From: an uncultured Clostridia bacterium
Lineage (GTDB): Bacteria > Bacillota > Clostridia > Lachnospirales > Anaerotignaceae
Assembly (NCBI GenBank): GCA_937919015.1
Contig: CALFPN010000013.1
Location: 1-5,423, forward strand
Direction: 5' to 3'
Length of the DNA: 5,423 bases
The notes below the pieces were generated by a model. The model saw nothing but the letters and a program-made list of their open reading frames with translations. It was not told the DNA's origin and made no database searches. A program made the position numbers and the translations under genes. The number at the start of each line of letters is the position of its first letter. Position 1 is the first letter of the stretch. Of the stretch, positions 1 to 4,755 are shown in pieces.

Positions 1-1535
1 TCCCACAGACCAGCTTCAGCTTCTTTTACTACGATATCTGTAGGTACTTCTGTGTATCTGTAGTCGATGATTACATCGTTAGCCTGAGCTTCAACTACCA
101 TAGGTGTTTTGAATGTAGCTACTGTTACTTCGCCAACGGATTCGCCGTCAACCAGCATTTCAACTGTTACATCACCAACAAAGCCGGGATCTGCAACCAG
201 TTCCAGTTCAACTTCGATTTCGTGAGGTTTTGCTGTTGTTTCACCGATAGTTCTCTTTTCAAATACGAAAGATGTGTAGTCGCCTTCGTTGTATGCATCT
301 TCGAACAGAGCTTCATCCCATTCTACTTCAGCATCGCCGTTTTCTTTGGATACGTTAACGTCTGTTACGTATACGCCAGCGGGCAGAACGAATTCAACTT
401 CTTCTTTTTCGTTGTAAGCACCAGCTACTGTTTCTTCTACTGTGAATTCCAGAGCCAGGTGGTCATCATCTGCTGTCAGACCTGTGTTGTTAACGTCAAC
501 ACCGGACCAGATTTCGGGAACGTCAGCATCTTCGTCAACGGAGATTGTCAGACCTTCGCCTACTACTGTAGCTACATCAACGGAAGCTTTGTCCCAATCT
601 GTAGCGGATACTGTCAGTGTAGCAACGTCGCCTTCTTTAGCTGTGTCAGCTTCTACCAGGATACCTGTGATAACGATTTTTTCTACGTTTTCACCAGCAA
701 CTTCCAGCCACATTGTGTCGCCATCGATTTCTGTTACTTTAGCAACATCATCTTTGATTGCGATCTGTACATCGTTAACTGCTTTTTTGCTGTTGTCAAC
801 AAATTCAAAGCCACTGTTCAGTTTAACTTTGATATCTTCTTTATCTGTGTCGCCTGTAGGCAGGTAGCCTGTAGCTGCTTCGATTGTAACTTTTTCCAGT
901 TCAACGATTTCTTCTTCAGCTACGTCTACTGTGTCTTTAACATCCAGTTCCAGAACGTTGTCCTGTACTGCTGCGTAAACCAGGCCATCTACTGTTACCA
1001 TATCGGATTCAACGGATACTGTAGCTTCTGTGCCGGGTTTTGTTTTTGTCAGGTAAGATTTCATATCGAAGATGATTTTGTCGTCTTCTTCGAACTGACC
1101 TGTGAATGTGAATTCTACTTCATCTTCTTCCATATCTTCCTTGTTAACGGAAACATCGATGTAAGTAGCTTCTTCACCTGTTTCGTCGGACAGTACTGTT
1201 ACCATACCCAGCAGTGTGGATTCGTACAGCAGAGTTTTACCGTCGCTACCAACGAATTCAGCGTTATCCAGTTTCAGAGTAACATCCATTGTGGATTCGT
1301 CGGGATTTGTTTTTCTGTAATCAGCGTTTGTGATTTTCAGCTGCAGTTCGGGAACTTCATTAGGGTAGTTACCTTCAGAAATGAAAGGTGTATCTTTAGC
1401 CTGTTTTTCTGTCAGTTCCAGTACGTCTACAACTTTAGCGGATGCTGTAACATCATCAGATGCAGCAAAAGCTGTTGCGGGCACCAGAGAAACTACCATA
1501 GCCGCAGCCATAACCATAGAAATGAATTTTTTCAT
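1..1535 (-). CDS. Secreted acidic surface protein, S-layer-like (C-terminus beyond window)
   Basis: The reading frame is open on the minus strand from an ATG at 1535 to the left edge, giving 511 residues with no stop, so the C-terminal part is missing. The start is set by an AGGAGG site (1545-1550) nine bases before the ATG. Residues 1-24 form a classical Sec signal peptide: a KK pair, a hydrophobic core rich in Met, Ala and Val, and a probable cleavage after AFA. The mature part is very rich in Asp, Glu, Val and Thr, shows no cysteine in my translation and has alternating hydrophobic/polar stretches typical of beta-sandwich repeats. No SLH, LPXTG or catalytic motif is visible in the part present. 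Codon use is narrow (many GTA, GTT, ACA, GAA, GCT), as in highly expressed genes. Clostridial surface proteins with a similar signal peptide often carry a C-terminal 'copper amine oxidase N-terminal/stalk' domain; that is only a guess here. Secretion is well supported; exact function is not. Confidence 0.85.
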   Translation of the reverse strand, partial: MKKFISMVMAAAMVVSLVPATAFAASDDVTASAKVVDVLELTEKQAKDTPFISEGNYPNEVPELQLKITNADYRKTNPDESTMDVTLKLDNAEFVGSDGKTLLYESTLLGMVTVLSDETGEEATYIDVSVNKEDMEEDEVEFTFTGQFEEDDKIIFDMKSYLTKTKPGTEATVSVESDMVTVDGLVYAAVQDNVLELDVKDTVDVAEEEIVELEKVTIEAATGYLPTGDTDKEDIKVKLNSGFEFVDNSKKAVNDVQIAIKDDVAKVTEIDGDTMWLEVAGENVEKIVITGILVEADTAKEGDVATLTVSATDWDKASVDVATVVGEGLTISVDEDADVPEIWSGVDVNNTGLTADDDHLALEFTVEETVAGAYNEKEEVEFVLPAGVYVTDVNVSKENGDAEVEWDEALFEDAYNEGDYTSFVFEKRTIGETTAKPHEIEVELELVADPGFVGDVTVEMLVDGESVGEVTVATFKTPMVVEAQANDVIIDYRYTEVPTDIVVKEAEAGLW

Positions 1536-1586
1536 GGTCAATTACCTCCTTTTAAATTTTTGTTCGTTCGTTTTGTTCGTTTCATA

Positions 1587-1636
1587 ATTATACAACGAAA
1601 GTGCGTTTCGCCTTTCGTGCCGCATGTCCTCGGCAC
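1587..1636 (-). promoter_or_regulatory. Possible promoter/leader structures of the surface-protein gene
   Basis: Read on the minus strand, a perfect TATAAT lies at 1592-1587, about 50 bases before the start codon. No convincing TTGACA occurs 16-18 bases upstream. That space holds two adjoining hairpins. At 1596-1617 a CGAAAG/CTTTCG stem encloses a GCG/CGC stem with a three-base loop. At 1617-1636 a GTGCCG/CGGCAC stem has an eight-base loop. Either the TATAAT is a real -10 with an operator-like inverted repeat over the -35 region, or the promoter is further upstream and the hairpins belong to a structured mRNA leader. The sequence does not decide between these. Confidence 0.35.
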
Positions 1637-1727
1637 AGCCCTTCCGTCCTTTTCGTCCCTTCGGCTTCCTCCACACCCATTCAATGATTCGGCTTCTGTT
1701 TCGTCCATTTCTTCCGTTTTGTGACAA

Positions 1728-1739
1728 TTCCAATTGGAA
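1728..1739. repeat. 12-bp perfect palindrome TTCCAATTGGAA
   Basis: A perfect palindrome lies between the two divergent transcription units. It could be an operator for either gene, but it is AT-rich and short enough to occur by chance, and no matching half-sites were seen elsewhere in the intergenic region. Confidence 0.3.
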
Positions 1740-1784
1740 CTACCGAGCTACTTTGCAAAATCATACTAACATCAACTTCACTCT

Positions 1785-1812
1785 TTGACAATAGAAACTC
1801 ACGTTTTGTAAT
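1785..1812 (+). promoter_or_regulatory. Sigma-A-type promoter for the first tail-fibre-like gene
   Basis: A perfect -35 TTGACA (1785-1790) is followed after 16 bases by TGTAAT (1807-1812), five of six matches to the -10 consensus. It points toward the gene at 1952 and would give a leader of about 130 bases carrying the TGAAATATT motifs and the conserved leader box. No other plus-strand promoter of this quality was seen upstream of that gene. Confidence 0.6.
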
Positions 1813-1817
1813 AAAAC

Positions 1818-1896
1818 TGAAATATTACAGCAATATATCGTGAAATATTACAGACAGATATTATACTATTGTGATAGTTGCAATTTGTGAAATATT
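1818..1896. repeat. Three spaced copies of TGAAATATT(ACAG)
   Basis: TGAAATATTACAG occurs at 1818-1830 and 1841-1853, and its first nine bases recur at 1888-1896. The start-to-start distances are 23 and 47 bases. The first copy, with its preceding C, is a near-palindrome: CTG and CAG flank AATATT. The copies lie just downstream of the predicted promoter and upstream of the conserved leader box, so they would suit binding sites for a regulator. AT-rich sequence can also give such repeats by chance. Confidence 0.45.
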
Positions 1897-1952
1897 GAGA
1901 CTCCAAGAGATTCGGCATGGGATAAGATAAGAACAGAAAGGAGGTGAGCACA
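1891..1952 (+). repeat. Conserved leader, copy 1
   Basis: These 62 bases match 2491-2552 at 53 of 62 positions, ending at the A of each start codon. The conserved core is TTGAGACTCCA, then GAGATTCGGCATGG. The other strongly conserved part is GACAG/AACAG plus the ribosome binding site AAAGGAGGTGA (1937-1947), seven bases before the ATG. Upstream of the block the two loci are unrelated, so the core has probably been kept for function or copied along with the gene. Confidence 0.8.
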
Positions 1953-2398
1953 TGGCGACATACACAGAAAATTACAATCTGACGATACCAGGGGAAAGTG
2001 ACTATTATAATGTAGAAACATTTAATGAAAACTTTGAAACGATCGACACACTGATGGCAGCAAATGAAGCTGTTTGCGCTGAGGTTAATGAAAAAATCGG
2101 CTCTGCAGAAGAAGGAGAAACCATTTTTTCTCTTTTGAAATCCGGCAGTAACTCTGTCATTAAATCCATTCAGCGCGTAACATATACAACAGAAATTTCT
2201 ACCTCCAGCGGCAGTGTATCTATTCAGGAAGTTGATTCGACAAAATGTATTGTCATTTCTGAACGATTGTACAATTATTATGATTATCATACAAAATTCG
2301 ACTACAATCTAACAAACACAGAAATCACAATCACACATGATAGCAGCACGAGTGCCGGCAGACTAATCCTCGGCTTCTGGATCATTGAGTTCAACTAA
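1952..2398 (+). CDS. Phage tail-fibre N-terminus-like protein, paralogue 1
   Basis: A 148-residue protein starts at an ATG preceded by a near-perfect ribosome binding site. The first ~30 residues carry the pattern Y-x-E-N-Y-N-L near the start, then P, D-x-Y and N-E-N-F-E-T-I-D. This resembles the N-terminal segment of many Firmicutes phage tail-fibre or receptor-binding proteins, where it is thought to anchor the fibre. NEKIG (about residues 46-50), an ETIFSLL segment and IKSIQR follow; the last resembles a common linker in such proteins. The C-terminal ~70 residues look beta-rich and end in GFWIIEFN. There is no signal peptide or membrane segment. It is much shorter than a real fibre and stands apart from other phage genes, so it may be a domesticated remnant or a free-standing cell-associated protein. 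The similarity to phage proteins is recalled, not searched. The coding sequence is AT-rich (32-45% GC in stretches counted), unlike its paralogue at 2552. Confidence 0.8.
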   Translation: MATYTENYNLTIPGESDYYNVETFNENFETIDTLMAANEAVCAEVNEKIGSAEEGETIFSLLKSGSNSVIKSIQRVTYTTEISTSSGSVSIQEVDSTKCIVISERLYNYYDYHTKFDYNLTNTEITITHDSSTSAGRLILGFWIIEFN

Positions 2399-2452
2399 GT
2401 CTCAGCAACAGGAGCGGCGGCGTTCCGACGCGAACCACTACAACATCACACG

Positions 2453-2480
2453 AAAAGGTCTATGCAACATAGGCCTTTTT
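2453..2480 (+). terminator. Intrinsic terminator of the first paralogue
   Basis: AAAAGGTCTATG (2453-2464) pairs with CATAGGCCTTTT (2468-2479) over 12 positions with one G-U wobble. The loop is CAA and the structure ends in a run of five T. It lies 55 bases after the stop codon and before the second leader, so the second gene probably needs its own promoter. Confidence 0.8.
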
Positions 2481-2490
2481 GTCGTTGGCA

Positions 2491-2552
2491 AAAATTGAGA
2501 CTCCATGAGATTCGGCATGGCTTATGATAGGGACAGAAAGGAGGTGACGACA
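2491..2552 (+). repeat. Conserved leader, copy 2, with probable promoter or operator function
   Basis: This is the second copy of the leader, offset by exactly 600 bases from the first. It contains two head-to-tail ten-base units, TGAGACTCCA (2496-2505) and TGAGATTCGG (2506-2515), that agree at seven positions. Such spacing of one helical turn suits a regulator that binds as a direct-repeat dimer. A -10-like TATGAT lies at 2523-2528 (TAAGAT at 1923-1928 in copy 1), but the nearest -35-like TTGAGA (2495-2500) is 22 bases away, too far for standard sigma-A. The ribosome binding site is AAAGGAGGTGA (2537-2547). Confidence 0.75.
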
Positions 2553-3001
2553 TGACCTATTCCGAACATTACAATTTTGCACTGCCGGCGGATGCAGATG
2601 GTTACGATATTTCCCCCCTGAGCGAAAATTTCGAAACGCTGGACGGCATCCTGCAGGGGGCGGAGCTGGGCATCGGCCAGATCAATGAAAAAATCGGGAC
2701 ACCGGCGGAAAGCGGACAGACCATCTTTTCTCTGCTGGGCAGCAAAGCTGCAGCGGGGCTGACGGCTATCAAATCCATCCAGCGGATCGGGAGCGGCAAT
2801 CTGCAGCAAAAAAAGGAAATCAGCGTTGCGATCAACCCCGTTGATCCCACAAAATGTCTCTGTATTCTGGAACGGCTGAGCAACGATACCGACATCCTTT
2901 TGTCCGTTGCGTATACGCTGGGGACGGATTCTGTTACTTTCACAACCAAAGGGCTGAATCACGAATTTATTGTGGGGCTTTGGATCATCGAATTTATGTA
3001 A
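2552..3001 (+). CDS. Phage tail-fibre N-terminus-like protein, paralogue 2
   Basis: A 149-residue protein aligns end to end with the product at 1952. Shared blocks are TY-x-E-x-YN near the start, ENFET-x-D, NEKIG, TIFSLL, IKSIQR, VD-x-TKC, ERL and a terminal WIIEF. Overall identity by eye is about one third, so the pair is old or arrived separately. No membrane segment or signal peptide is visible. The coding DNA is much richer in GC (about 60% in stretches counted) than paralogue 1. The stop codon's last A begins the AGGAGG of the next gene, so the two are translationally coupled. The role is unknown; an attachment or structural role is suggested only by resemblance of the N-terminus to phage tail-fibre proteins. 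Confidence 0.8.
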   Translation: MTYSEHYNFALPADADGYDISPLSENFETLDGILQGAELGIGQINEKIGTPAESGQTIFSLLGSKAAAGLTAIKSIQRIGSGNLQQKKEISVAINPVDPTKCLCILERLSNDTDILLSVAYTLGTDSVTFTTKGLNHEFIVGLWIIEFM

Positions 3002-3013
3002 GGAGGAGAAAAA

Positions 3014-3334
3014 ATGACTTTGGGCGAAAGAGAAAAAGAAAGCATGGCAATCTTTGCCGAACTGGACAGAAAAGAAAAAGAACGAAAAGAAAAAATCGAA
3101 CGATATGCCAGATATGGGCTGGATTACGAGGAGTTCGAAAAAAAAGAGGCCCTGCGCAGGGTGAAACAGGAAGAACTGGCGGATAAAATCGACAGGATCA
3201 TTGGCGAACACACGCTGCGGGTGGCAAACAGAATCTGGGATATCGCTTGGATGATGATGGGCGAAGGGTTTGAAAATACCGAGGAAGGACTGGATGCCTT
3301 CATCGCCAAGCATCCCGAATTGGCGGCGGAATAA
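3014..3334 (+). CDS. Small charged helical protein of unknown function
   Basis: A 106-residue protein that I do not recognise starts at an ATG with AGGAGG at 3001-3006, eight bases upstream and overlapping the stop of the gene before. Residues 1-60 are dominated by Glu, Lys and Arg with regularly placed Leu, Ile, Met and Tyr, as in a long amphipathic helix or coiled coil. Residues 60-90 are more hydrophobic (an IWDIAWMMMG segment) and the end, KHPELAAE, is polar. There is no cysteine, signal peptide or clear membrane helix. It is coupled to the tail-fibre-like paralogue and ends inside the terminator stem, so the pair is one transcript. A partner or chaperone of the upstream protein is possible but unproven. 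The first paralogue at 1952 has no equivalent gene after it. Confidence 0.8.
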   Translation: MTLGEREKESMAIFAELDRKEKERKEKIERYARYGLDYEEFEKKEALRRVKQEELADKIDRIIGEHTLRVANRIWDIAWMMMGEGFENTEEGLDAFIAKHPELAAE

Positions 3335-3368
3335 AAAGAGAGACTCTCAGACGAGAGTCTCTCTTTTT
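3333..3368 (+). terminator. Strong intrinsic terminator of the two-gene unit
   Basis: AAAAAGAGAGACTCTC (3333-3348) is perfectly complementary to GAGAGTCTCTCTTTTT (3353-3368) with a four-base AGAC loop, giving a 16-bp stem that ends in five T. The stem begins in the stop codon of the preceding gene. Because both arms end in A/T runs it can also act on the minus strand. Confidence 0.92.
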
Positions 3369-3374
3369 GTTCAC

Positions 3375-3403
3375 TTGTGGAAATATGGAGAATGTGGTAA
3401 AAT
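3375..3403 (+). promoter_or_regulatory. Promoter of the small toxin mRNA
   Basis: TTGTGG (3375-3380) is followed after 17 bases by TAAAAT (3398-3403), five of six matches. The TGG directly before it fits an extended -10. The predicted start is near 3410, which places the GGATTATCGC segment at the very 5' end of the transcript. Confidence 0.65.
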
Positions 3404-3461
3404 CAAGGCGAGGATTATCGCTTGGCGGTTGGTCACTCTCTGCAAAGGGGGGTGATGCTAT

Positions 3462-3593
3462 GTGCGGAACTGCAAGCAGCGACCCTTGGTCGGTTTGCAT
3501 AGCAAACTTCCGCATGTTACATATCCTGATTTAATTCAGGTAGGTATTTTTATCGTAGCTCTTATCGCCCTGTGTAAAACAGGGGATAAATAA
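3462..3593 (+). CDS. Hol_Tox/Fst-like small membrane toxin (type I toxin-antitoxin)
   Basis: A 43-residue peptide reads from GTG at 3462 to TAA at 3591-3593, too short for routine gene calls. Residues 1-20 are polar and basic (QRPLVGLHSKL). Residues 21-38 form one hydrophobic span containing YPDLIQVGIFIVALIALC, and the tail is KTGDK. A short helix after Tyr-x-Asp-Leu-Ile-Gln fits the pattern I recall for 'putative holin-like toxin' peptides of Firmicutes, which insert in the cell membrane. The start is chosen because this frame alone gives the membrane span and because a G-rich site (3447-3456, GGGGGGTGAT) precedes it. An ATG at 3460, two bases upstream and in another frame, would give only 24 residues. 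The gene is flanked by its own promoter and overlaps a convergent antisense RNA at its 3' end. Family assignment is by pattern, not search. Confidence 0.72.
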   Translation: MRNCKQRPLVGLHSKLPHVTYPDLIQVGIFIVALIALCKTGDK

Positions 3594-3627
3594 AAAATGA
3601 CCGCCTAACCTGCAAAGTTAGACGGTC
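3592..3627 (-). terminator. Terminator of the antisense RNA
   Basis: On the minus strand GACCGTCTAAC (3627-3617) pairs with GTTAGGCGGTC (3609-3599) with one mismatch. The loop is TTTGCAG and the hairpin is followed by A and six T (3597-3592). The loop, with the adjoining C, reads CTTTGCAG, the exact complement of 3440-3447 in the toxin 5' leader, so it may double as the first contact with the target. Confidence 0.85.
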
Positions 3628-3641
3628 TCTCCACTCGTTAA

Positions 3642-3679
3642 GGACTGGCCGCCTCTGCAAAAGCGGTAATCCTTTTCTT
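3642..3679 (+). terminator. Probable terminator of the toxin mRNA
   Basis: GGACTGGCCGC (3642-3652) can fold on GCGGTAATCC (3663-3672) with a perfect CCGC/GCGG inner stem, then a mismatch and a bulged C, before TTTTCTT. The loop is CTCTGCAAAA. It is an imperfect terminator, but it is the only candidate before the convergent gene. The same GCGGTAATCC can instead pair with the mRNA 5' end. Confidence 0.45.
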
Positions 3680-3685
3680 ATGTTT

Positions 3686-3714
3686 AGTATATCACTTGTT
3701 GTTGGGTTCGTCAA
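3686..3714 (-). promoter_or_regulatory. Antisense RNA promoter inside the 3' end of the yihY-like gene
   Basis: On the minus strand TTGACG (3714-3709, five of six) is followed after 17 bases by TATACT (3691-3686, five of six). The -35 and spacer are the last codons of the YihY-family gene, and the -10 begins one base beyond its stop codon. It is stronger than the toxin promoter, as expected when the antitoxin RNA must be in excess. Confidence 0.85.
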
Positions 3715-4537
3715 TGGCAGGTGTTTTTTTATTTGCTTCGCGGAGGGCCTGATTGAAGACCGCGCCCGTGAGGAGGGCCGTCATCGACCAGTTCAGCCAG
3801 ATGAGGAAAACAATGATGGCACCGATGGAACCATAGATAACGGAATAGTCCCCCATATTGTTTACATAATGGGCGAAAAACATGGAATAGGCCATCCACG
3901 CCGCCGTGGAAAGCAGCGCGCCGGGGAGAACATATCGCCAGCCGGGGCGGGCCGCCGGAGATAGGGCATAGACCGCAGAGGTCAGCAGAATAAGGGCAAG
4001 GGCCAAGGGCAGGAAGCGAATCTTATTCCAGAGGGTGATGAATTCCATGGTGATGGGCAGAAACTGGGCCACGAAGGAAAGGAGCCCTTCCCCGATGATC
4101 AGCAGAACAAACATGGCAGGGATAAAGACCAGAATAATGAGATACAGGAAAAAGACCTTCAACAGATGCTTTTTGCCGGAGAATTGATCATCCTCATAGA
4201 TATCCGCCACTTCTTCGGTCATGTTTTTCACGGCGCGGAAGGGAAACCACAGGGCAAAGGCCAAACCGAAGGTTAAAATGGCTCCGTTGGAATAGGCCGT
4301 CATATGGACAAGAGTGATATTTAATAAGGTAATCACATCGGCGGGCAGGAAGGCCGCAACGTCCCCTTTCAGAGAGATCATGGGCAGATGGAGTCTACCC
4401 AGAATGGAGATGATGGAGAGGACGAAGGGGAAGATGGCAAAGACGAGGTAGTAGGTCAGGCCGGCGGAGCGGCGGCCCACTTCCTTGCCAATAAAGCCGC
4501 GGATGGTTAAGTTTAATACTTGTCTTATCTTTTGCAT
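3692..4537 (-). CDS. YihY/BrkB-family membrane protein
   Basis: A 281-residue integral membrane protein of the YihY/virulence factor BrkB family, long mislabelled 'ribonuclease BN'; its biochemical role is unsettled. About six membrane helices are visible, near residues 27-47, 86-103, 126-150, 173-192, 202-223 and 235-263. The family signatures are present: AGLTYYLVFAIFPF near the N-terminus and YGSIGAIIVFLIWLNW followed by LLTGAVFN near the C-terminus. Length fits the family. I place the start at the ATG at 4537, with AGAAAGGA eight to nine bases upstream. An in-frame ATG at 4606 would add 23 residues of unrelated sequence and lies in a repeat, so it is unlikely. The last codons carry the promoter of the antisense RNA. 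The gene is on the same strand as the dehydrogenase upstream, 218 bases away. Confidence 0.93.
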   Translation of the reverse strand: MQKIRQVLNLTIRGFIGKEVGRRSAGLTYYLVFAIFPFVLSIISILGRLHLPMISLKGDVAAFLPADVITLLNITLVHMTAYSNGAILTFGLAFALWFPFRAVKNMTEEVADIYEDDQFSGKKHLLKVFFLYLIILVFIPAMFVLLIIGEGLLSFVAQFLPITMEFITLWNKIRFLPLALALILLTSAVYALSPAARPGWRYVLPGALLSTAAWMAYSMFFAHYVNNMGDYSVIYGSIGAIIVFLIWLNWSMTALLTGAVFNQALREANKKTPAIDEPNNK

Positions 4538-4579
4538 GGGAAATATCCTTTCTATTGGTGAAATGCCACAGGAGAGAAA

Positions 4580-4631
4580 TCGGCTAAACGCCACACGGGC
4601 CGCCATCGGCTAAACGCCGCAGGGGCCGCCA
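4580..4631. repeat. Two tandem 26-bp repeats
   Basis: Two adjacent units (4580-4605 and 4606-4631) both begin TCGGCTAAACGCC and end GGGCCGCCA, with 24 of 26 positions identical. The GC-rich units sit between the YihY-family gene and the dehydrogenase and do not resemble a known protein-binding site to me. They may belong to an interspersed intergenic repeat family of this genome. Confidence 0.8.
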
Positions 4632-4651
4632 CGCCTTTCCCTGATCTCGGT

Positions 4652-4702
4652 AAATCCTCGCAGAAAAAAGAAAGCATGCTTTCAAAATTTCTGCGAGGAA
4701 TT
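4652..4702 (-). terminator. Nested palindrome, possible terminator of the dehydrogenase gene
   Basis: The outer arms (4652-4666 and 4688-4702) pair over 15 positions with one mismatch around CCTCGCAGAAA/TTTCTGCGAGG. Inside is the perfect palindrome GAAAGCATGCTTTC (4670-4683). On the minus strand that inner hairpin is followed by six T (4669-4664), so it could end transcription from the upstream dehydrogenase gene. The outer arms are unusual for a plain terminator and suggest a mobile intergenic repeat. Confidence 0.6.
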
Positions 4703-4755
4703 CCCTGCGCGGGAATGCGGCGGCAGCGCGGAATCACCTGCGCGGCGGCTGAACC

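Larger units (their letters stand above)
3592..3679 (-). ncRNA. Antisense RNA antitoxin to the small toxin mRNA
   Basis: This inferred RNA of about 88 nt starts some seven bases after a near-consensus minus-strand promoter and ends at an intrinsic terminator overlapping the toxin stop codon. It has no open frame worth calling. It is fully complementary to the 3' untranslated part of the toxin mRNA. Its 5' segment includes the complement of CTCTGCAAA, a sequence present both in the toxin 3' region (3653-3661) and just before the toxin ribosome binding site (3438-3446). It should therefore be able to pair with both ends of the target, blocking translation or triggering decay, as in convergent type I systems such as par/Fst or TxpA/RatA. 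Confidence 0.75.

Noticed and set aside
222..1724. A 500-codon open frame on the plus strand
   Set aside because: It is the complement of the surface-protein gene. Its product is rich in Phe, Cys and Val with no domain, it has no ribosome site, and it arises from the narrow codon use of the real gene.
1542..1733. A 63-codon minus-strand frame in front of the surface-protein gene
   Set aside because: Very rich in Arg, Lys and Asn, no ribosome site, and it covers the hairpins and ribosome site of the surface-protein gene; more likely untranslated leader.
1891..1920. Riboswitch or T-box in the conserved leader
   Set aside because: Only weak five-base pairing (CCATG/CATGG) exists in copy 2 and it is broken in copy 1 without a compensating change.
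2399..2452. Variable repeat of a diversity-generating retroelement after paralogue 1
   Set aside because: The GC-rich stretch near 2410-2432 looked odd, but there is no template repeat, no reverse transcriptase and no adenine-biased variation between the paralogues.
2522..3313. A 263-codon minus-strand frame opposite paralogue 2
   Set aside because: Phe- and Gln-rich shadow of two well-supported plus-strand genes with strong ribosome sites.
4552..4737. A 61-codon minus-strand frame between yihY and the dehydrogenase
   Set aside because: It lies entirely over the tandem repeat and nested palindrome, has no clear ribosome site and no recognisable domain.
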